Assembly (NCBI GenBank): GCA_023260815.1
Contig: JALQUE010000281.1
Coordinates: 1-5,169, forward strand
Source of the DNA: Roseovarius sp.
Lineage (GTDB): Bacteria > Pseudomonadota > Alphaproteobacteria > Rhodobacterales > Rhodobacteraceae
Direction of reading: 5' to 3'
Length of the DNA: 5,169 bases
Shown here: positions 1 through 5,169 of the stretch, piece after piece
How positions within the stretch are numbered: position 1 is the first letter of the stretch
How the letters are laid out: each line of letters begins with the position of its first letter
Notes under the pieces: model-generated
Databases searched by the model: none
The model's input: the letters and a program-made list of their open reading frames with translations, nothing else
What the model was told of the DNA's origin: nothing
Translations under genes and position numbers: made by a program

Positions 1-575
1 GCCTGACTGGGCAGGCCAAGCCCGGCATCCACCACCATCGGCACATCGGGAAACTGCGCCCTAAGGGTGCGCAATCCATAGATATTCGTCAGGCCCAGAC
101 CCGTCCCGATCGGCGCACCCCAAGGCATCAGCACCTTGCAGCCCGCCTCAAGCAACCGGTCGGCCAGAACGATATCCTCGGTGGTGTAGGGAAACACTTC
201 GAACCCGTCATCGGTCAGGATGCGGGCCGCCTCGACCAGACCGAAGGGATCGGGCTGCAGCGTGTCGGCATGGCCGATCACCTCGAGCTTGATCCAGTTG
301 GTCTCGAACAACTCGCGCGCCATCTGCGCCGTGGTCACCGCCTCGCGCACCGAATAGCAGCCGGCGGTATTGGGCAGCACCTTGACGCCAAGCTGGCGCA
401 CCAGATCCCAGAAGGCGGCACCGGCGCGATCGGTGCCCGCTTCGCGCCGGACCGACACCGTGGCGATCCCCGCGCCGGACCGGCGAAACGCCTGTTCCAG
501 AATGGCGGGCGACGGATACAGCGCCGTGCCCAGCATCAGCCGCGACTGCACTTGGGTCCCATAAAACGTCACCAT
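1..575 (-). CDS. thiG: Thiazole synthase ThiG, 3' end outside window
   Basis: ThiG is a (beta/alpha)8 barrel enzyme that condenses 1-deoxy-D-xylulose 5-phosphate, dehydroglycine and ThiS-thiocarboxylate into thiazole phosphate. The first 191 codons are present, out of about 255-260 in the family. My translation begins MVTFYGTQVQSRLMLGTALY, matching the ThiG N-terminus (…S-L-LGTA-YPS). TNWIKLEVIG (92-101) holds Lys96, which should form the imine with the sugar phosphate, and Glu98. LMPWGAPIGTGLG (149-161) is a phosphate-binding loop. VVDAGLGLPS (181-190) contains the conserved aspartate, Asp183. The start lies 3 nt after the thiS stop. The residue after VIG is His (VIGHADTLQPD) where I would expect Asp; it lies outside the catalytic positions listed. 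The frame is intact up to the window edge. thiE and a thiF-type gene may follow. Confidence 0.96.
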   Translation of the reverse strand, partial: MVTFYGTQVQSRLMLGTALYPSPAILEQAFRRSGAGIATVSVRREAGTDRAGAAFWDLVRQLGVKVLPNTAGCYSVREAVTTAQMARELFETNWIKLEVIGHADTLQPDPFGLVEAARILTDDGFEVFPYTTEDIVLADRLLEAGCKVLMPWGAPIGTGLGLTNIYGLRTLRAQFPDVPMVVDAGLGLPSQ

Positions 576-578
576 GCC

Positions 579-776
579 TCAGCCCCCCTGTCTTGGCGCG
601 ACGATCTCAAGCCGGTCGCCATCCTGCAAGGTCGTGGCCGCGCGGCTTGCCGCAGGCACAAAGGCCTCGTTCACCGCCGTGGCGACCTTGGCCTCGCCAT
701 AACCCAGTTCGATCAGCACGGCATCGAGCGTCGTGCCCGAGACCTTGTGCGTGTCACCGTTCACCGTGATCTTCAT
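579..776 (-). CDS. thiS: Sulfur carrier protein ThiS
   Basis: ThiS is a small ubiquitin-fold protein. Its C-terminal glycine is adenylylated by ThiF and converted to a thiocarboxylate that donates sulfur to the thiazole ring made by ThiG. The 65 residues match the family length. The sequence starts with the beta-strand MKITVNGD and ends with DRLEIVAPRQGG, giving the obligatory terminal Gly-Gly directly before the stop. VATAVNEAFVPAA (about 31-43) matches the central family motif containing VAVN-E-VP. The start at 776 is fixed by a full-strength Shine-Dalgarno GGAGG six bases upstream, located inside the end of thiO. The gene overlaps thiO by 23 nt and is followed by thiG after 3 nt. That placement puts the sulfur carrier between its oxidase partner and the synthase that uses it. 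Confidence 0.96.
   Translation of the reverse strand: MKITVNGDTHKVSGTTLDAVLIELGYGEAKVATAVNEAFVPAASRAATTLQDGDRLEIVAPRQGG
583..588 (-). promoter_or_regulatory. G-rich ribosome binding region of thiG, within thiS Gly-Gly codons
   Basis: GGGGGC on the minus strand encodes the terminal Gly-Gly of ThiS. With the preceding G from the CAG codon it forms a G6 run (588-583), 7 nt before the thiG ATG at 575. It is the best-placed purine run for initiating thiG. A GAGG (581-578) closer to the ATG is badly spaced. Re-initiation by ribosomes ending thiS 3 nt upstream may contribute more than this weak site. Confidence 0.45.
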
Positions 777-1743
777 CCATCACCTCCGGAATTTTGCCGT
801 CCATCACCAGCTCGGCCACCATCCGCGCCAGCGCGGGCGCCAAAAGAAAACCGTGCCGGAACAGGCCGTTGACAAGGATCGTATTGCCCCGCCGCCGAAT
901 GCGCGGCAGGTTGTCGGGAAAGGCCGGGCGCGCATCCACCCCGATCTCGAGGATCTCTGCCTCGCCAAAGGCGGGGTGCAGGGCATAGGCGGCGCTGAAC
1001 ACTTCAGTCACCGAGCGCAGCGTTGCGCGACCCCGCTCTCCGCTTTCGATCTGGGTGGCGCCCAGCATGAACACCCCGTCGCCACGGGGCACGATATAAA
1101 GCGGATGACGCGGATGCAGCAGCCGCACGGGACGGCGCAAATCGATCTCGGGTGCGCGCAGAACCGCCATTTCCCCCTTCACGCCGCGCAGGTCCGTCAG
1201 CACGTCGCGCGCCGCAAGTCCGCGACAGTCGATCACCGTGCCACCTGCAGCTTCATGGCGATCAAGGACCGGAACGTTCAGGTCGTCCAGTCGCGCGCGC
1301 AGATGCGTCAGGGCGGCCCGCGGCGCGATATGCGCCTCATCGGGGAAAAACAGCGCACGGTCAAACCGCCCCTCAAGGTGGGGTTCCTTCTCGGCCAAGG
1401 CGGCGCCGTCAAGCCTGTCATGCCGTTCGGTCCGGCGCGCGAAGCGGTCAAGTTCGCTCCGGTCCCGGCCAAGCGCCACGACAAGCGAGCCGTCGTGATG
1501 CACATCGACGCCCTGCGCCCGCCACCATCCCGCGGCCTCCTGCCCCAGCCGGACAACGGGTTCTTCCGCCGTCTCGCCTTCGCAGAACGGCGCCAGCATT
1601 CCCCCGGCCCACCACGAACAGGCATGTGCGCCGGGATACGGCTGAGGATCGACCAGATGCACATCGGCCCCGCGCGCCACAAGTTCGGTGGCCACGCACA
1701 GACCGGCCACACCCGCCCCGAGGATCGTGACACGCGCGCTCAT
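754..1743 (-). CDS. thiO: Glycine oxidase ThiO (FAD-dependent, thiamine thiazole synthesis)
   Basis: ThiO is a D-amino-acid-oxidase-family flavoenzyme. It oxidises glycine with O2 to dehydroglycine (iminoacetate), which ThiG uses; it is the aerobic counterpart of the radical-SAM enzyme ThiH. The protein opens with a Rossmann FAD-binding fold, RVTILGAGVAGLCVATEL (GxGxxG at 9-14), followed by the acidic residue in HLVD (29-32). SWWAGGMLAPFCEGE (43-57) matches the ThiO-type motif ending in GMLAP. The C-terminal ARPAFPDNLPRI (271-282) and VNGLFRHGFLLAPALA (291-306) are the typical FAD/substrate-closing segments of the family. At 329 residues it is slightly shorter than Bacillus ThiO (about 369). 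I chose the ATG at 1743 because it forms an ATGA overlap with the thiD stop; an in-frame TTG at 1749 would add two residues. The 3' end overlaps thiS by 23 nt. Confidence 0.94.
   Translation of the reverse strand: MSARVTILGAGVAGLCVATELVARGADVHLVDPQPYPGAHACSWWAGGMLAPFCEGETAEEPVVRLGQEAAGWWRAQGVDVHHDGSLVVALGRDRSELDRFARRTERHDRLDGAALAEKEPHLEGRFDRALFFPDEAHIAPRAALTHLRARLDDLNVPVLDRHEAAGGTVIDCRGLAARDVLTDLRGVKGEMAVLRAPEIDLRRPVRLLHPRHPLYIVPRGDGVFMLGATQIESGERGRATLRSVTEVFSAAYALHPAFGEAEILEIGVDARPAFPDNLPRIRRRGNTILVNGLFRHGFLLAPALARMVAELVMDGKIPEVMDEDHGER
779..787 (-). promoter_or_regulatory. Consensus Shine-Dalgarno of thiS within thiO
   Basis: GGAGGTGAT on the minus strand is an exact 9-base match to the 16S rRNA anti-Shine-Dalgarno complement. 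The GGAGG core (787-783) lies 6 nt before the thiS ATG. It is embedded in thiO codons near the C-terminus, encoding part of PEVMDE. It is much stronger than the other ribosome binding sites in the operon, which suggests that ThiS is made in excess over ThiO. Confidence 0.85.
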
Positions 1744-2561
1744 GTCCAAAGCTCGTGGAAGTGATGCACCGGCCCATGCCCCTGCCCCACCTGCAGCGTG
1801 TCGGCAGCGGCAATCGCCCCGTGCAGCCAGCCATGTGCGCGGCGCACCGCCTCGGGCAACGGTTGACCCTGCGCCAGTTCGGCGGCAATCGCCGAAGACA
1901 GCGAACAGCCGGTGCCATGCGTGTTGCCGGTGGCGATGCGTGATGCCTCTATGCGCAGCGTGCCAGCCTCGCTGACCAGCAAATCGGTGCAGACCGGCCC
2001 TTCGGAATGGCCACCTTTCATCAACACAGCCCCCGGCCCCATCGACAAAAGCGCGTGTCCCTGCGCTTCGACCTCATCCAGATCGGTCGCCGGTGCGCGC
2101 CCCAGAAGACGCGCGGCTTCGGGCAGGTTCGGGGTCAGGATCGCGGCACGCGGCAGCAGCAGGTCTATCACCGCGCCGATCGCGTCATCGGCCAACAGGG
2201 GGTCACCGGACTTGGCCACCATCACCGGATCCAGCACGATTGGCCCAGTATAGCCTGACAGCGCATCGGCCACGGTATGCGCGACCGATGCGGTGCCCAG
2301 CATCCCGATCTTGATGGCGTCCGGCAAGATGTCCGTCAGAACCGAGGCGATTTGCGCGGCGATCATCGCCTCTGACACAGGCTCCACCGCCTGAACGCCG
2401 ATGGTGTTCTGTGCGGTGATGCCGGTGATCGCGCTGGCCCCATAGACACCGCGCGCTGAAAACGTCTTGAGATCGGCCTGAATGCCCGCGCCTCCGCCGC
2501 TGTCGGAGCCTGCGATTGTCAGCGCCTTTGGCGGGCTGGCCTTGGGTGGTGGTGTCATCAT
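1740..2561 (-). CDS. thiD: Hydroxymethylpyrimidine / phosphomethylpyrimidine kinase ThiD
   Basis: ThiD is a cytoplasmic ribokinase-fold enzyme that phosphorylates HMP and then HMP-P to HMP-PP, the pyrimidine half of thiamine. The 273 residues match the usual family length (about 265-275). Diagnostic motifs are ALTIAGSDSGGGAGIQADLK (13-32), with the substrate-binding N-terminal loop, KIGML (84-88), LDPVMVAKSGDPLL (110-123) and NTHGTGCSLSSAIAAEL (213 onward). The last holds the anion hole and the reactive Cys219 of the GTGC motif. It is the first gene after the TPP riboswitch and so the direct target of its control. Two adjacent ATG codons (2561 and 2558) could start it. GGGGAG at 2570-2565 lies 3 nt from the first and 6 nt from the second, so the second may be preferred; the protein differs by one Met only. 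It overlaps thiO by 4 nt (ATGA). Confidence 0.97.
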   Translation of the reverse strand: MMTPPPKASPPKALTIAGSDSGGGAGIQADLKTFSARGVYGASAITGITAQNTIGVQAVEPVSEAMIAAQIASVLTDILPDAIKIGMLGTASVAHTVADALSGYTGPIVLDPVMVAKSGDPLLADDAIGAVIDLLLPRAAILTPNLPEAARLLGRAPATDLDEVEAQGHALLSMGPGAVLMKGGHSEGPVCTDLLVSEAGTLRIEASRIATGNTHGTGCSLSSAIAAELAQGQPLPEAVRRAHGWLHGAIAAADTLQVGQGHGPVHHFHELWT

Positions 2562-2564
2562 GCT

Positions 2565-2582
2565 CTCCCCCGGTGCGGGAAG
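2565..2582 (-). promoter_or_regulatory. Putative Shine-Dalgarno-sequestering hairpin before thiD
   Basis: On the minus strand CTTCCC (2582-2577) can pair with GGGGAG (2570-2565) across a 6-nt loop, giving six pairs including one G-U. GGGGAG is the likely Shine-Dalgarno sequence of thiD, so the hairpin would hide it. No run of U follows and no other terminator-like stem is seen between the aptamer and the start codon. This fits the translation-blocking expression platform common for TPP riboswitches in Proteobacteria. The pairing is directly visible; its role as the regulatory switch is inferred. Confidence 0.6.
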
Positions 2583-2620
2583 GCGGATGGTCCGACGCTT
2601 GGCGCTGTGGCCTCAGGTCA

Positions 2621-2717
2621 GGTCCGTTCCCTACGCCGGCATTGTCCGGATCAGGTTCGATGGGTTGGCTGCGCCTCTCAGCCCCAAGACGGGGCACCCC
2701 AACGGATAAAACGGACC
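2621..2717 (-). ncRNA. TPP riboswitch aptamer (THI box)
   Basis: The minus strand carries the conserved THI-box elements in order. The 5' P1 arm GGTCCGTT (2717-2710) is perfectly complementary over 8 bp to the 3' arm AACGGACC (2628-2621). GGGGTGCC follows, then a compact P3 hairpin, GCCCC-GTCTT-GGGGC (2695-2681), with no extra P3a arm. Next come the pyrimidine-binding CTGAGA (2681-2676), ACCC, GAACCTGATC (2658-2649), a short P5 (CCGG-ACAATG-CCGG) and GCGTAGGGA (2636-2628). In known TPP riboswitches the CUGAGA arm binds the pyrimidine ring and the P4/P5 arm binds the pyrophosphate. The element lies 59 bases upstream of thiD and reads in the same direction. When TPP is plentiful it should reduce expression of the thiD-thiO-thiS-thiG operon. 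The family identification is very secure; the mode of control is inferred in the hairpin entry. Confidence 0.97.
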
Positions 2718-2759
2718 CTAGAACCATGCCGGAGGAAGTTCAAGCCGGACCAGACGGTT
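2718..2759 (-). other. Permease-to-riboswitch spacer without recognisable terminator
   Basis: The 42 bases between the permease stop and the riboswitch P1 stem hold no GC hairpin followed by a T run on the minus strand, so I see no intrinsic terminator for the transporter operon. I also see no convincing sigma-70 promoter placed to include the whole P1 stem. The thi promoter may lie in the 3' end of the permease gene, or transcripts may read through from the transporter. Confidence 0.4.
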
Positions 2760-4730
2760 TTACGTTTCAAGCCCAAGAGCCTTGCGGCGACGACTGGCCC
2801 AGACGGTGATCAGATGATCCACCATCAGCCCCATGAACGCCACGGCCAAGCCCAGAACCAGCCCTTTGCCAACGTCGCTTGATGACAAGGCGCGCTGCAT
2901 TTCCTGCCCCAAATCCTGCGTGCCGATGAAGGCCGCGATGATGACCATGAATAGCGAGAACATCACCGACTGGTTCACCCCCACCATGATCGTCGGCAAG
3001 GCCAGCGGCAGGCGCACCGACCACAAGGTCTGCCGCCGGGATGCGCCCGACATGTTCGCTGCCTCGATTTGCGCCACGGGCACACCGCGCAGCCCTTCGA
3101 TCGTGTAACGGATCAGCGGCACCGCCGCGAACAGCACCACCGCGCCCACCACCGCCACGTCATTGACGCCGAACAGCATGATCACCGGAATGAGGTAGAT
3201 GAAGCTGGGAAAGGTCTGAAGCGTGTCGCAAATCAGCAGCACGGCGTGCGCGCGGGTTTCGCTGCGGCTTCCCCAAATGCCAAGCGGGAACCCGATCAGC
3301 GTGGCCAGAAACACCGCAAAGCTGACCGTATAGACCGTGATCATGGCCCGGTCCCACCAGCCCGACATGGCGATCAGGCCGAAATATCCAAGGCAGATCA
3401 GCGCCGAGCGCCGCCCGCCGATGGCCCAACCCACCGCCATGAGGAATACCAGCACCGCCGAGAACGGCAGCCACAGCATCGCATCGCGCAGCGGAATCAG
3501 AACCCAGACGATCAGGAACCACCTGAGCCATTGGGTCACCGGGTCGAGCACCATGATGACCCAGTCCATCATCGCATCCAGCGGGTCCGACAGGCTGAAC
3601 GCGTCGCGGCGGCCGATTTCGTGCAGGACCGGAAAGATCAGCGACAGCCCCCAGAACAGGCTCACCAGTACGGCCCAGACCACCAATAGTCGGTGCCGGA
3701 TCAGCCATGATGTGCCTTTTTCGACATGCTCGGGTTGACGGGTGGCCCAAGCCTTGGAGCACCGGTCCAGCATGACCGCCAGCAGAACGATCGTAATGCC
3801 AATCTCGATCGACCGGCCGATCTTGAGCGCCTGCAGCAGTTGCAGCAATTTCTGTCCCAGCCCCGGCATTCCGATGAAACTGGCCAGAACGACCATCGCA
3901 AGACATTGCATGATGACCTGATTTATACCCACCAGTATTTCGGTGCGCGCAGTCGGCAGCCGCACATGGCGCAGCAATTGCCAACGGGTGGCACCGGCCA
4001 TATGGCCCGCCTCGACCACTTCGGGCGGGACTTTCTGCAGGCCCAACAGGGTCATGCGGATCATCGGCGGCACCGAGAAGATGATCGTGACGATCGCACC
4101 GGCCTTGGGGCCAACCCCGATGAACACCACAACCGGGATCATATAGGCGAAATGCGGCAGCGACTGCGCGACGTTCAGCAGCGGGTTGAGCACCATCCGA
4201 AACCTTGCGCTGCGCCACGCCATCGTGCCAAGGACCAGCCCGAGAAGGACCGACACAGGCGCCGCCACGATAATGACCGACAGGGTTTCCATCGTCCATT
4301 CCCACTGGCCCATCACCGCGACCCAGACAAAGGTCAACCCGGCGAACAGCGCCAACCGCCATCCGTTCAGAAAATAGCCGATCATCGCGGCGGTGATGGC
4401 GATCACAGTCCAGGGGATCGGCCCAAGTCGCGGCCAGCGGTTCTTGCCGTAAAGCAGGTTGGCGGTCACATCCAAAAGCCACTCCACCCCGTCGGCAAAG
4501 GCGCGGGTCACATGGATCAGGCCAAGATCGTCGCGCAGAAAGTCGAAAAAGGCGTTGATCCAGTCCGCAAAGGGCCAGACCACCCATGCCGGCGGACGCA
4601 CAAGACCCTCGGGCAGAATGCCCTTGCCAAGCGCCAGCACCACCGCCGCCATCAACAGGATCTGGGCAACACGCATCCGCGCGTCATGGCGGGCGTCGAC
4701 CGGAAAGGTATTTGTCGCGGTCGCCGTCAT
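2760..4730 (-). CDS. Fused double-domain ABC permease of the ProW/OpuAB/ChoW type
   Basis: This 656-residue integral membrane protein forms the channel of a compatible-solute or quaternary-amine importer. It contains two complete ProW-like permease units. The first has a QSLPHFAYMIPVVVFIGVG segment (about 189-207), an EAA loop (E240-AGHMAGA to R257-LP) and VGINQVIM...GLGQ (about 267-292). The second repeats these as QTFPSFIYLIPVIMLFGVN (505-523), E556-AANMSGA to R573-LP, and VGVNQSVM...LGQE (583-610). Equivalent motifs are exactly 316 residues apart. Ordinary ProW/OpuAB proteins have one unit (roughly 280-350 residues) and act as a dimer, so this chain can supply both halves of the pore. Hydrophobic segments also precede each core (about 21-40, 106-141, 345-366, 403-456). 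The start is fixed by the ATGA overlap with the ATPase gene and by GGGAG seven bases upstream. The TAA stop lies 42 bases before the riboswitch P1 stem. Such fusions are, to my recollection, known in Alphaproteobacteria; the substrate remains undetermined. Confidence 0.93.
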   Translation of the reverse strand: MTATATNTFPVDARHDARMRVAQILLMAAVVLALGKGILPEGLVRPPAWVVWPFADWINAFFDFLRDDLGLIHVTRAFADGVEWLLDVTANLLYGKNRWPRLGPIPWTVIAITAAMIGYFLNGWRLALFAGLTFVWVAVMGQWEWTMETLSVIIVAAPVSVLLGLVLGTMAWRSARFRMVLNPLLNVAQSLPHFAYMIPVVVFIGVGPKAGAIVTIIFSVPPMIRMTLLGLQKVPPEVVEAGHMAGATRWQLLRHVRLPTARTEILVGINQVIMQCLAMVVLASFIGMPGLGQKLLQLLQALKIGRSIEIGITIVLLAVMLDRCSKAWATRQPEHVEKGTSWLIRHRLLVVWAVLVSLFWGLSLIFPVLHEIGRRDAFSLSDPLDAMMDWVIMVLDPVTQWLRWFLIVWVLIPLRDAMLWLPFSAVLVFLMAVGWAIGGRRSALICLGYFGLIAMSGWWDRAMITVYTVSFAVFLATLIGFPLGIWGSRSETRAHAVLLICDTLQTFPSFIYLIPVIMLFGVNDVAVVGAVVLFAAVPLIRYTIEGLRGVPVAQIEAANMSGASRRQTLWSVRLPLALPTIMVGVNQSVMFSLFMVIIAAFIGTQDLGQEMQRALSSSDVGKGLVLGLAVAFMGLMVDHLITVWASRRRKALGLET

Positions 4731-5169
4731 TCCGAGGCTCCCAGCAGGACATCCAGCGCCTTTTGCCGGTCCAGCCCGCCGATGATCGTGCCATCGGGTC
4801 CGGCCACCGGCAGGATCACACGATCATCATTGATCAGCAGTCGCGCCAGTTGGGATATGGTCTTGTCACCCTCCACAGCCGTGCCGCCAAGGTCATGGCC
4901 ATTGACCGGTTGCATCATGGCGCGGGCATGGACCACGCGGGCCTTCTCGATATCCTCGATGAACTTGGCGACATACTCCGTCGCGGGTTCCATCACGATC
5001 CGGTCGGGCCGGTCGCATTGTTCGACCGCGCCGTCCTTCATGATCGCAATCCTGTCGGCAAGGCGCAGCGCCTCGTCGAAATCATGGGTGATGAAAACGA
5101 TGGTCTTGCCAAGAAGCCCCTGCAGGCGCAGAAATTCGTCCTGCATCTCGCGGCGGATCAGCGGATCGA
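4727..5169 (-). CDS. Quaternary-amine (betaine/choline-type) ABC transporter ATP-binding protein, 5' end outside window
   Basis: This is the C-terminal 146 codons of an ATPase that powers a binding-protein-dependent importer at the inner face of the cytoplasmic membrane. The reading frame stays open to the window edge and begins with DPLIRREMQDEFLRLQ. In ProV/OpuAA/ChoV proteins that segment follows directly after Walker B and the D-loop (SALD), so Walker A, the Q-loop and the LSGGQ signature lie outside. The switch histidine is visible in VFITHDFDEALRLADRIAIM. The familiar DG-VEQ-PD-I-EPA-EYVAKFIEDI segment closes the nucleotide-binding domain. About 75 further residues form a short regulatory tail with one CBS-like unit (TISQLARLLI, then RVILPVAGPDGTIIGG). 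E. coli ProV has a longer tail with two CBS units, so this tail is nearer the short ChoV type. The stop codon overlaps the permease start by 4 nt (ATGA), which indicates translational coupling. The family is secure; the substrate (betaine, choline, TMAO or similar) is not. Confidence 0.93.
   Translation of the reverse strand, partial: DPLIRREMQDEFLRLQGLLGKTIVFITHDFDEALRLADRIAIMKDGAVEQCDRPDRIVMEPATEYVAKFIEDIEKARVVHARAMMQPVNGHDLGGTAVEGDKTISQLARLLINDDRVILPVAGPDGTIIGGLDRQKALDVLLGASE
4738..4742 (-). promoter_or_regulatory. Ribosome binding site of the permease gene
   Basis: GGGAG on the minus strand lies 7 nt upstream of the ATG at 4730, inside the last codons of the ATPase gene. It supports the permease start and suggests that initiation does not rely solely on coupling through the ATGA overlap at 4727-4730. 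Confidence 0.6.

Noticed and set aside
1743..1749. Alternative TTG start for thiO at 1749
   Set aside because: It would add only two residues before the Rossmann strand and enlarge the overlap. The ATG at 1743 forms the common ATGA coupling with the thiD stop.
733..1764. Long plus-strand open frame (about 343 codons) antisense to thiO
   Set aside because: It mirrors the thiO gene on the opposite strand, shows low-complexity Arg/Pro/His-rich composition with no recognisable domain, and arises easily in GC-rich DNA. thiO is clearly the real gene.
2203..2727. Minus-strand open frame starting at the ATG at 2727, crossing the riboswitch and overlapping thiD out of frame
   Set aside because: No Shine-Dalgarno precedes it, it would translate through the structured aptamer, and its sequence resembles no family. 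I considered a regulatory leader peptide but found no support.
2715..2743. Possible promoter TTGAAC, 17-nt spacer, TAGGGT on the minus strand
   Set aside because: The -10 box is poor and overlaps the 5' P1 arm. A start about 7 nt downstream would cut off part of P1 and destroy the aptamer, so it is unlikely to be the thi promoter.
2738..2807. Short direct repeats: ccagacggt at 2750 and 2799, and gttcaagcc-like copies at 2738 and 2764
   Set aside because: Two short imperfect repeats straddling the permease stop could hint at a small duplication, but they are 9-10 bases long with unequal spacing and could be chance.
3069..3689. Plus-strand open frame (about 206 codons) opposite the permease gene
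   Set aside because: His/Gln/Arg-rich translation with no domain; it is explained as an antisense shadow of hydrophobic permease codons.
3160..4587. Long minus-strand open frame (about 475 codons) in another phase of the permease gene
   Set aside because: It is a phase-shifted reading of the permease gene. The product is Arg/Gly/Asp-rich without membrane segments or motifs, whereas the permease frame has two complete, family-typical units.
1..5169. Search for mobile elements, CRISPR arrays, tRNAs, toxin-antitoxin or defence genes
   Set aside because: The window is almost completely filled by intact housekeeping and transport genes on one strand, and I saw no spaced repeats, terminal inverted repeats, cloverleaf-like segments or foreign-looking genes.

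Overview
This window reads as a piece of an alphaproteobacterial chromosome, most likely from the Rhodobacterales (Roseobacter/Paracoccaceae type). That assignment is an inference from the GC-rich coding style, the thiD-thiO-thiS-thiG gene order, and a betaine-type ABC permease whose two halves are fused in one chain. Every gene I can support is on the minus strand, so transcription runs from position 5169 towards position 1. There are no signs of mobile elements, tRNA or rRNA genes, or CRISPR arrays.

Upstream block (5169 to 2760): the C-terminal part of a ProV/OpuAA/ChoV-type ATPase overlaps by 4 nt a 656-residue permease made of two ProW-like halves. Together they are two components of an importer for a quaternary amine or similar compatible solute (glycine betaine, proline betaine, choline or TMAO; the exact substrate cannot be read from these parts). 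The start of the ATPase, with Walker A, the signature motif and Walker B, lies beyond the window. No substrate-binding protein gene is visible.

Middle (2759 to 2562): a 198-base gap holds a clear TPP (THI-box) riboswitch aptamer at 2621-2717. A small hairpin at 2565-2582 can cover the Shine-Dalgarno sequence of the next gene. No U-tract terminator is visible, so control at translation initiation is the likely mode.

Downstream block (2561 to 1): thiD, thiO, thiS and the first 191 codons of thiG are packed into one operon. thiD and thiO share a 4-nt ATGA overlap, thiO and thiS overlap by 23 nt, and thiS and thiG are 3 nt apart. ThiD phosphorylates the pyrimidine (HMP) moiety. ThiO oxidises glycine to dehydroglycine, ThiS carries sulfur on its C-terminal Gly-Gly, and ThiG joins these with deoxyxylulose phosphate to make the thiazole. 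Genes for a ThiF-type adenylyltransferase and ThiE are expected past position 1 but are not in view.

Overall the content belongs to known families. The points most worth a second look are the architecture of the riboswitch expression platform, ribosome-binding sequences that double as coding sequence within the operon, and the unusually regular internal duplication in the fused permease. I found no evidence for an undescribed system.
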